From: Lateolabrax maculatus
Taxonomy: Eukaryota; Chordata; Actinopteri; Acropomatiformes; Lateolabracidae
DNA length: 64,000 nt
Assembly (NCBI GenBank): GCA_031216445.1
Contig: CM062205.1
Coordinates: 18,404,001-18,468,000 of the forward strand
Reading direction: 5' to 3'
Shown: in pieces, positions 12,092 to 21,379 of the stretch
How positions within the stretch are numbered: position 1 is the stretch's first letter
Layout of the letters: every line of letters starts with the position of its first letter
Position numbers and translations under genes: made by a program
Notes under the pieces: generated by a model
What the model was told of the DNA's origin: nothing
What the model saw: only the letters and a program-made list of their open reading frames with translations
The model's database searches: none

Positions 12092-15000
12092 ATGGAGTCG
12101 GGAAAGGTAAGATACTTTCTGTCAAATACATTCTATACTTGTATTTCAGAAAATGGCTATATATTCTAAATCGTGCAAGCAATATTTGCAAACGAATGGC
12201 TGGTCACTATATTTCTGACATAAGAAGCTTTCACTCAGAGGGTTAAGTTTACCACTCTGACCTGAAGAAATAACCAGCTTTTTATTCATCAGTGTCTTCT
12301 GTCATGCATTGTCATGAATGGAATTTCAATGTGTCTACCATAACAAGATCTCAGTTCAAACATATTTATAGCACATTCTTCTGTAACTTCTGTATGTAAG
12401 CACTAATTTCCATTCAGTGCATAAAGCATAAAGCTGTAATAAAACCATTGATTCTGCAGATTGTCTTATTCTGCATTGCTATATGCACTATTATTTGTGA
12501 CTGTGTACTATGTGAGTACTTGCTTGTGTGCATGCGCGTGTTAAATTGTGTTTGTTCATGCATTCATGTGTACGTGTCCTTATCTGAATCTCCTTGCTGT
12601 TATAGAGATGAACCCTTGTTTTTCACTCTTGCAGCAGCTAACAGGTACATTAGCCTTGGCTGTGTTCACTGCAGTTCTGGGGTCCCTGCAGTATGGCTAC
12701 AGTCTTGGAGTCATCAACGCACCCCAGAAGGTAGGCTCTGCTTCGCTTCCTTACTGGGCCATTTAATTGCCTTCGAATACTGATATTTACATGCAAATCA
12801 GCCAGTCCAAATTCACATTTATTAAAACATGTGCTGGAGGTGTTGCATTAATGTACATCATCTGAGTTCTGGAGGTTGAGATCTGTTTGCTTGGCAAATA
12901 TGTCAAGCTTGTCAGCCTTTTCTTGTATGTTGTGGTAGTTGTAGCAAAGATGGCAACAGGTCATCGGCAAAGTCCAAATATTCAAGCTGCCAACCAACTT
13001 GTCAGATAGGGCAAGGGGTCAAAGGGTAAAGAAGGTTCCCACTGATTGGTTGGAGAATGTGCACGTCAATTTCAGTGGGCTAAGGCAACTGGATGATTGG
13101 TTAAGCCAAATAAAAGGTTGAGTAAGGTTAACAGTATGGTCAAAAAGAAGAGTAAATTGGGCCTGTGGCTGTAGACACACCTCAAATGTGTTGTGCGTAC
13201 ACTGCCACTGTCTGTCACAGAAATAGAGTCACTGTGTATAAGTGGCATCTTTCCAATTGGCCTCTGCTATTAATTTGATTTTAAGTGAAAATTAATATTG
13301 AATAAAATAAAATTGAATTGAACTTATTAGGCATAATCAGTGATATCTCCGTTGTGCTTCTGTTTAACTGACATTTTCTCTAATAAAATGTAATGTTGCA
13401 TAAAAAATGTCATAACTAGTAGAATTATTTTTGCAGAATGGCTCTATGTATGTCTCTGTGCGTGCAGCTGTGTTGTACCTCTGGATGGTCCATAAACATG
13501 TCTGTGTCACAGGTCATTGAAAAGCATTATGGTCGGTCGCTGGGGGTGTGGTCCGAGAGGACCGCTGTCCTGTCAGAAAACAGCACAGAAGAAGAAGGGT
13601 TCTCAGAGGCGGGACAACACCCTGCCGTGGTCATGTATTGGTCATTGTCGGTGGCAATCTTCTCCATCGGTGGCATGTTATCCTCCTTCCTGGTGGGATT
13701 TGTGGGAGACCTGAAGGGGAGGTGAGAAAGGAAGGATAAAATAATAAGGACACAATAGTGTGAGAATTAAAGTTTGGTGGAAAAAGGAATATCTGAGGAA
13801 AAAGATGGAGTATGTAAATTGTAAGAGGGAATAATGAGAGGAGAGATGGAGGAAGGTGGAAGTTGAAGTTAAGCCAGGATAAATACTGAATTACTCATCT
13901 ATAGTACACATGCCCTTATCCATCATCTGTCTTTCTCTGTATCTCCCTCTGACACTTTTCTTTCTGTCTTGCAGGGTAAAGGGCATGTTAATGGTCAATG
14001 TTCTGGCTGTAGCTGCTGGACTGCTGATGGGTCTTTGCAGGATGTGGCAACCTCACATCATGGTCATCTCCGGCCGCGCTGTTATGGGCTTTTACTGCGG
14101 TACAGAAAGGCACATGTTATGGCCTTCAATTAATGCTCACGTAATTTGATTGGAAATCCCACTGCTTATGGGTTATATACTTGGAAGAGGCAAGTTGTCC
14201 TCATTATCTTTAAGAATATTCCTCTTCAGGATCATATTAAAGCAAATTATTTCATATTTAGGAGAAAAATTCACAAGGGGTTCTTAAATTGCACTTGAAT
14301 AGAAGAAAAAAAAAATTGCCTTTCTATATTGTCATATAGCCAACAGCAAATGTATATTTAAAGTCGGTTAGCTCATGATGTGTGTGTTTCAGGGTTGACA
14401 TCTGGGCTTGTGCCTATGTACATTGGAGAGATTGCGCCGAAAGCTTACAGAGGGGCTCTGGGAACATTACACCAGCTGGCTATTGTTATTGGCATCTTAA
14501 TCAGCCAGGTAAGGGGCACTCACACACTCACACACACACACACACACACACACGCACAGCAGCACCTTTGCTCACTGGCATGCTTAACTTACTATATAAC
14601 CTAAACTGCATGTGTGTGTGTTTCTGTGTGGATGTAGGTAATAGGCTTGGACTTTGTACTTGGTAATGATGATATGTGGCCCTTGTTGCTTGGTCTGTCT
14701 GGAGCTCCGGCAATATTACAATCTTTTCTGCTGCCCCTATGCCCTGAGAGCCCACGGTACCTTTACATTTTACTGGGCAAGGAGCAAGAGGCTCGAAAAA
14801 GTAAGAACAACTCTCTGTCATCTTTTTTCTCTCTACCTAGGCGATTCAAACACTATATGCTCAATCATTCAGAAACGGCTCACTAAATAACATGTTGTAT
14901 CTCATTTGTTTAATCTGTGTAAAAACCAAAGTGTTAAAATTAAAATTTGCTGTTTATGCAAGAAAATATTTTGTGGTATCCAGGGAACACTGTACCATGT

Positions 15001-18000
15001 GTGTATGTAGGGTGAAAATGCAATTTCGTTGTGTGTGTACTGTGTACAGTTTGCATGCCCAATGGCAAAATAAAGATTTCTTCTTTCTTCTTCTTCTTCA
15101 TTATGTTACCAAAAAAAATTTTCTGGGACCCCCTGTTGTTGTACAGACTAAACAAACAAGATATATCATGTTACGAGATATAACATGTCAATTAGTTAGT
15201 TTTAGTGGTGCTGTGAGCTGCTTTGTACATTTTGCTTATACTTGCGTACTAGTACTAGTACTAATACTAATACTTTTACTTGTATTTGAGCATTTTTACA
15301 TTATGGTTCTGCTACTTTTACTTGAGTAAAGATCTGAAAACTTCTTCCACCAATGCAAATAAGTCCTTTATACAGACTCTTGCTCTTGCCTCCCTTCGCT
15401 TTGTGTTTTTTTGCAGGTCTGCATCGTCTAAAAGGGGCATATGATCCAACTACTGATCTGGAAGAGATGAGGAGAGAGAAGGAAGAGGCAGACAGGGAGG
15501 CCAGGGTCTCTATCCTTTCTTTGGTAGGTCTCTATACTGAGATATATTAAGGGTATATTGTTACTTTACTCAATCAACAATTTTGAAGAAAATTAGATTT
15601 TGCAGTTTTATAATAGAATAGTTGATTAACTCCCCGCACCACCAGAACACTCTCATTACACTTTAAGTTCAGCATGACATTCCTCCTCAGCATGGACAGA
15701 GACACTCTCAACCGTCCAAATGAATCAGCAACCAAAGTACACTGATGATCCCTTGTAATGACTCATGATAGATCATGTTAAATCATTAGTCAAATAAGTG
15801 ATTTAATAGTGATGAAAGAGTCTGCCAACTTAAAACCAGGGCCCCAATATGTCAGTTTTTGAGATCAAAACATATTAAAATACTTATTTCATGACTAACA
15901 GCAGACAATAAAACAAACATCCTGTTTTTTGAAATTGCTGTAGTAGCCTAGGTACATTCCAGTTAGCATATTCCAACAGATTAGTTTAAGACAAAGCAGA
16001 AGGACAGGAAAGATAGCACAAGAAATACACTCAACATCTGGTCATAAGTTAACAAAAATGTATGTGCATTTCAGCCATGTGCTTTAGAAAAGCATTGCAG
16101 TGACAATCTTTCTGTTCTGTATCCTCTCCAAGATCCGCTCCTCTGTGTACAGACAGCAGCTGCTTGTTGCCCTCATGATGCACCTCTCCCAACAGTTGTC
16201 TGGCATCAATGCTGTGAGTGGCAAATTACATTTTAAGTCTGTGTAAAGCAAATTCCAAGTTTTGTTTCTAAACACATTATACAAAATAACACATATTTAT
16301 TATTGCTTTGCACAGACTTTCAACGCTGCCTTTTTCTGTCAATATGACAGGGAAATCGTGGTTTCAATGTCAGAGCGTGTGCATATCAGCAGTACTGGGT
16401 CAAAAAATACGAAATATATAATATCTATATAGATAGACCTAAATGCTTGACTTCTCCATTAAAGGAAACTGGAGATTTTTATTTAAGTGCATGAAAACGT
16501 ATAGCACACAAGATCTGTATTGCTCTGTCATACAACTGTAAAATACCTGAGCAAAACAAACTCACGAACTGCTCCTTTATATTTGACTTTGTAACTACGG
16601 AAAATCTATACTTGTTCTGTCTTCAAGATCTTTTATTACTCTACGGCTATCTTTGCTCGGGCTGGTGTCGGTCAGCCAGTCTACGCCACTATAGGAGTCG
16701 GGGTCATCAACACAATCTTCACTCTGGTGTCTGTGAGTATTTACATTTACATGCATACAGATGCAAAATACGCAGACACATGCACACACATATGGACAAT
16801 AAACCATGAACTGACACTGGTATTGTTTTTCTACACACATACCCTTACATAGACGCAAACACACAGATAAACAGTGTACTGTGTGTTCCAGGTTGCACTG
16901 GTGGACAAGGCTGGCAGGCGCACTCTGACTCTGGTTGGTCTGGGAGGGATGTGCTGCTGTGCAGTTGCCATGACAGTGGGCCTCAGATTCCAGGTTTGTT
17001 CAATCAGGTGTTCGAGGTTCAATCACAAACATGACCCGAATGTCCATCTACTTATGAGACTGCCCAATATATTGTAATGTAATTAATTAACCCACTGAGA
17101 CAAACTTGCTTAGCCACTTTTCTTTTTTCTAAATGTTACACCCCAAATGTTGTGTTGCCATGCGTAGCTCAGCTCTTTTTGCACTTTTTGTCATGTTGCG
17201 ATGGAGAACTCCAGTAAGAGACATGAGCGGACTTTAAGCTGAGATTGCTATGCACTTGAGAAGAAAACTATATTTGAATAGAGGTGTCTGATATCCTTTG
17301 AAAAAACCTGTCACCCTTTCATCTTTGTCACAATTTAAGATAATGAAACAAATAGGAAAATGTGGTTTAAAGAGACCAAGAGAACTGTTTCAAGCTAAGT
17401 TAAGTAATCAGGGAACTATCCTGACAGGAAACTCTTCTCTTGACTGATGTACTCTTTCCTCCAGGGTGAATACTCGTGGATGAGCTACGTCAGCATGTCA
17501 GCTATCTTCCTCTTTGTGAGTTTCTTTGAGATTGGTCCTGGTCCCATTCCATGGTTCATAGTTGCTGAACTGTTCAGCCAGGGACCTCGGCCTGCGGCCA
17601 TCGCTCTCGCTGGCTGCTGCAACTGGACCAGCAACTTCATCATAGGCATGACCTTTCCATATATACAGGTAGAAAGGACACACAAATGTACTGTAAACTT
17701 GTGCAACACATGCACTTGTATGTGGGTTGACGTGTCTTAGCTTTATTCACACAAAATCTGACACTGTCTCTCCTGTCTTTTTATGCTTTTTTTAAATTTG
17801 TCATTTCAGACCTGGTTGGATTGCTATGTGTTCATCCTGTTTGCTGTTCTGCTTTTCGGATTCACTGTGTTTATTTATCTTCGGGTCCCTGAGACCAAGG
17901 GCAAAACATTTGAGGAGATTGCTGCTGTCTTCCACAAGGGACGGAAAAAGAGCCCCAAAGACGCTACTGAACTGCAGCAGCTCAAAACATCTACAGATGC

Positions 18001-18004
18001 TTGA
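12092..18004 (+). CDS. slc2a2: facilitated glucose transporter 2 (GLUT2), complete
   Basis: Twelve coding exons with intact GT-AG borders and phases: 12092-12106, 12635-12730, 13513-13721, 13975-14099, 14393-14508, 14638-14800, 15417-15523, 16133-16213, 16628-16732, 16892-16993, 17465-17668, 17810-18004 (TGA 18002-18004). The product is 505 residues (human 524), a 12-TM MFS hexose uniporter. Visible motifs: INAPQ after TM1; an NST N-glycosylation site at 60-62 in the first outer loop; PESPR at 223-227 after TM6; QQLSGIN in TM7; DKAGRR before TM9; GPGPIPW at 397-403 in TM10; PETKG at 468-472. SWMSYVSM...IFLFVSFFEIGPGPIPW and ILGN/VLGN...LLGLSG resemble GLUT2 more than GLUT1/3/4, and the tnik/eif5a2 neighbours agree. 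The 5-codon first exon matches the human GLUT2 layout. Odd points: HLS in place of HVA/QLS in TM7, and DCYVF in place of GPYVF in TM11. Confidence 0.92.
14529..14553. repeat. (CA)n microsatellite in slc2a2 intron 5
   Basis: CA run lying in the 129-nt intron between exons 5 and 6, only about 20 nt from the donor at 14509. Confidence 0.95.
14975..15100 (+). mobile_element. retroelement 3' end fragment, sense, (TTC)n tail
   Basis: In slc2a2 intron 6. It has a GCAATTTCGTTGT stretch, then AATGGCAAAATAAAG followed by a TTC/TTCTTTC tail. This arrangement (short conserved 3' end, internal AATAAA, simple-repeat tail) is typical of the 3' termini of fish LINE/SINE elements. The family is not assigned and the left boundary is uncertain. 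Confidence 0.45.
15229..15355 (-). mobile_element. non-autonomous transposon terminus (GTGGAAGAAGT family), inverted
   Basis: In slc2a2 intron 6. It ends with ACTTTTACTTGAGTAAAGAT...CTTCTTCCACCA. Its reverse complement matches the start of the copy at 19872 (GTGGAAG.AGT.TTCAGATC). This terminus is very common in teleost genomes. Only the terminal part is clear here. Confidence 0.55.
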
Positions 18005-19871
18005 AAGAACAGCTATGTGTTTGTGTAGTCTATTTGTATGCTTGTGAAAAGGTGTCTTCATCTGTCAGTATTTCAAATGCCCAGTGTTTATGTACATTTA
18101 TCTAGTATTTTAGTGATTACTTGAAATTTTATTGAAATTGAGGACCAAACATTTTTTACACAAACTAAAATATTTTCAGAATGTAAATATGAGACCTACA
18201 CAAAAAAACAGCAATAACTTAAAATATCATGTTTCCGTTATATGGAGTTGTGTTTACATTTAATCAAAATATTAACCTTTATTGCAGTATTGTGACTTGA
18301 TGGTTAAAGCGGCTATAATCAATATTGGATCACATGACTATTTGTATGTGAGAGGGATGGCTTGTGTTGTTGAAACTGAATTGTGACCCAACTCTGCAGT
18401 TCTTCTCAGCTCTGCTGAGCTTTAGAACCTCTTTTATTGTTGTGGTTTCCAGCCAAATAGCAAGCAGACAAAGTTAACAAATAGCTGGTGAATGCAGTGG
18501 GGCATTTAAAGAGCCAGATATTTCCCTCAGACGAAAGTGGAGACTAAAAAGAAACTGAGCTAAAAAGAGAGCAAATGTGGTGGAAAGTGATCTAAATTAA
18601 TGCTACCATTGTCCCGTGTCTTTGTCTGCTGGATTTGTAAATAGGCAACTATTGTGTTCACAACTTGTTTCTGCTGCTTATTGCTGGTTTACCACTAGAA
18701 ATGCATTTAAAAAAACTAGAACTCTGGAATTTGTGAGACAGGAAATTAGACAATATTTATATTTGCAAAACCCCAAAGAGAGGAGATAGTTAAGTATTAT
18801 TCTAATATAACTTAAAGTGTCTGTTATACTGTTGTGACATCTGGATATTACTTTTCTATGGAATTACATTTTCTGTCTTGAAAAATAAGCTTAAAATTTT
18901 GCTTATTGTTACTTCACTTGACTGTTTGCCCTTCACTATGCAGAATGATGTATAGTATGTGTATCGATGTATGAGTCTAACACCTAGAAGGCTGTTTTCA
19001 TGTTCTGCTGAAGGGTAAGATGAGTTTAGAGTGTGTATGCATGAACATTACTTTCTGACAACACAAAACAGGTTTGGAAGCCAATCCTGGTCTAATTTTG
19101 GTGTGATGTGGAAACCTGAAACCTCTATATTGGACTTAAGTGAAGTAGATGATATCTTGTGTCCAAAAATTAAACTTTCAATCAACAAATATTTGCATTG
19201 TCATATATTCTGGATTTTTCAATGAGTTGATGTAATTTTAATAACATCAGTAAGGTCATTTGTGGAAAAAAAACCCCATTTCAGACACAAATTATTATTA
19301 AAAGCAGTGTGTTTTTAATACACCTTATTACATGTCTGAGGTAAGAGTTCTCTGTTTCAGGGAAGCCGCATTCCTCAGAAGATTGACGCAAAGACAAACC
19401 AGGGAGAGCACAGGACAGAGCAGAAGGGTGGCAATGAATGTTTAAGCAATACCAGAGGAAATTTCCTCTGCTTTCAGACAGGTCTGTTTACGCAAAGACA
19501 CAGACCCTGTTCCACGGCCTCCAACAACGCCCCAGGACTAATTACAAGATGGCTGTGACCCAGTAAATGCAGCAGTTTTGCTCTGAGCTGAACAGTCATT
19601 AGTTAACACACCTGGAAACACAGGGAACTTGCAGTACCTTTGTCCATAGTTGTCTTATGCCCGTTTCTCAAATTATGGTCTGTCTTTGTACTGCAGTTAT
19701 CCCAGCTGTTTTGTGTTCTGGTGGTAGAAAAAAAGAGTAAAATTAAAGAATTAATTTAAAACTACACGATGACCAAAGACGCGCAAATGGACAATGAAGA
19801 CATCATGAAAAGTTAGAAATGCTTGTACCTATAGATAAATTAGTTGTTAGTCAAATTAGTATTTTAATAAC
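18005..19871 (+). other. slc2a2 3' UTR and downstream flank
   Basis: AT-rich sequence after the slc2a2 stop with no AATAAA that I could place. The only hexamer-like candidates are ATTAAA at 19169-19174 and 19297-19302, so the transcript end is unresolved. No coding exon was recognised on either strand. Confidence 0.5.
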
Positions 19872-20158
19872 CAGTCGTGGAAGTAGTATTCAGATCATCT
19901 TCACTTAAAGTACCAATAATACACTGTAAAAAAATACTCTGCTACAAGTTTTACAAATTTTAGCACAAAATGTAGTTAAAAAAAAGTATAAAAGTACTCC
20001 TTATGCAGACTGGCCCCTTTCAGAGCGTTGTTATTATATATTTATATTACTGAATTATTATCGCTGATGTAGCAACATGTATTGTATCTTATTTTATATT
20101 CTATCGGGTTGTTTAATGCAAAGTGACCAGCGAGTAAAGCTGTAGTAGTTGTAGTACT
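19872..20158 (+). mobile_element. non-autonomous DNA transposon remnant (GTGGAAGAAGT family)
   Basis: Begins CAGTCGTGGAAGTAGTATTCAG and continues with CACTTAAAGTACC, AAAATACTCTGCTACAAG, AAAAGTACTC, TTATGCAGACTGGCCCCTTTCAG. This order is that of a very abundant teleost repeat I recognise. It is decayed and lacks the opposite terminus. Opposite in orientation to the copy at 15229-15355. Superfamily (hAT-like?) not proven. Confidence 0.6.
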
Positions 20159-20400
20159 GAATAGAATAGAATAGAATAGAATAGAAATACTTTCACATAC
20201 ATTTCATCCCAAACTGGGAAATTTCTTTGCAGTAGCAGCGTTGACAATAAAATGAAATAAACAAACGTAGAAAATAAAATAAAAAAGCACCTACTATTAA
20301 GTAGTAGTTATAAATAACAGTATAAAATTAGCCTTTACAATAGTAAACAAAATAAGTTTAAAGTAAGAAATATCTTTTTACATACATATACAACAAAATG
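20159..20400 (-). mobile_element. LINE-type 3' end fragment, antisense, with (GAATA)n tail
   Basis: A GAATA pentamer run (20159-20186) is followed by CATTTCATCCCAAACTGGGAAATTTC and A-rich sequence. This is the antisense form of fish LINE 3' ends, where a GGGAAATT..TGAAT end is followed by a short tandem tail. It sits about 100-400 bp upstream of the eif5a2 CpG island. The far boundary is unclear. Confidence 0.45.
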
Positions 20401-20564
20401 TGCAGTTGTGCAGTATTAGTGTTGAAGTGTATCAATAGAATCACTGAAATCATTACTTTGGTACCTCAGATTGTTTTTATTTCCACGGTCACATGTTTTG
20501 CAGGGTCGTGTTTTCTCTCCTGGTCTCTGCGGATCCTGAGGCGCGAGGGGGCCAGCAACAGGTG

Positions 20565-20587
20565 CCCCCCCCCCCCCCCCCCCCCCC
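20565..20587. repeat. C23 homopolymer tract in eif5a2 promoter
   Basis: Twenty-three consecutive C residues on the + strand, i.e. a G23 run on the - strand, able in principle to form G-quadruplex/i-motif. Length in an assembly may be inexact. Confidence 0.9.
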
Positions 20588-20616
20588 ACCTGCTCCTCCT
20601 GCGGTACAAAAGCTCC

Positions 20617-20628
20617 TGCGCATGCGCG
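20617..20628. promoter_or_regulatory. NRF-1-like binding site (TGCGCATGCGCG)
   Basis: Matches the palindromic NRF-1 consensus YGCGCAYGCGCR. It lies 6 nt after the TATA-like box and just before the pyrimidine-rich start-site candidates. Binding is inferred from the motif only. Confidence 0.6.
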
Positions 20629-20634
20629 ACCTCA

Positions 20635-20660
20635 CCTCTCCGCCTCCAGCAGCACAGCAG
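20635..20660 (+). other. eif5a2: eif5a2 non-coding 5' exon (approximate start)
   Basis: A CCTCTCCGCC stretch about 30 nt after the TATA-like box is a plausible TCT/TOP-type start. The exon ends CAGCAG before donor GTAAGC at 20661. The matching acceptor is AG at 21367-21368, giving a 708-nt first intron. The donor is clear; the start is a guess. Confidence 0.45.
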
Positions 20661-21379
20661 GTAAGCGGCGGCGCTAACGTGAAGTCTCCCGCCCCGTCCC
20701 GCACCGGGAGAGTGTGGTTTTTTTTTTTTCCGGTTCCCGGTGAGTTAACGGGGTGGGGGGGCAACTTGTGCGCGAGACTGGGGGGGGGGGAGTCGGCGGT
20801 CCTCTTCGGCTAGCGTTAGCCGAGGAGGACCGGAGCCTCCCCGGCGGGTGTCGGCGGCTGCGGGCCGGTGACCGGACACACGCCGGGGGGCCGGAAAGAC
20901 CTGAAGCTCCGGTTCGTAAGCTCACCTGGCCGGACGGTGTGCGACGTTAAACGGGGGGAAAAAAATGGGACAAGTTTACCGGCGTTAGCTTGGAAAGATA
21001 CGTGTCACCGTCGAGCAGCACGCAGCGCATCACTTTTAGTCCCCCCCCCCCTCTGATTTCAGGTTATTGATCTTTGAAGCACTCACTGTAGACCCCCTTT
21101 TAGTAAAAAACATAATAAATGACCACGTACTTGCAGCTTCTGCAGGATGTTTCTGGTGTAAGCTGGTCTTGCTTTAGGCTCAATGTTTTTAATGGGTTGT
21201 TACGTTACAAACTGTTCTACAGCTACCACACAACAAAAAATCGGATTTCTCCTCTTTTTATACTTGCAATAGTGGTTCTTAGTACAAAGTGCATTTTTTA
21301 TTCATTCAGAGTTATTTATTTATTTATCTATCTTGTGCTTTTCTCCACATGTGCTTGGGGCCACACAGGACATCCCATC

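Larger units (their letters stand above)
20500..21060 (+). promoter_or_regulatory. eif5a2: eif5a2 CpG-rich promoter region
   Basis: Abrupt rise in G+C and CpG content relative to the AT-rich flanks. It contains a C23 run (20565-20587), a TACAAAAG TATA-like box (20604-20611), an NRF-1-like palindrome (20617-20628), pyrimidine-rich start-site candidates near 20635, and a strong donor GTAAGC at 20661. The arrangement fits a housekeeping-type promoter directly before the coding exons. Confidence 0.7.
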
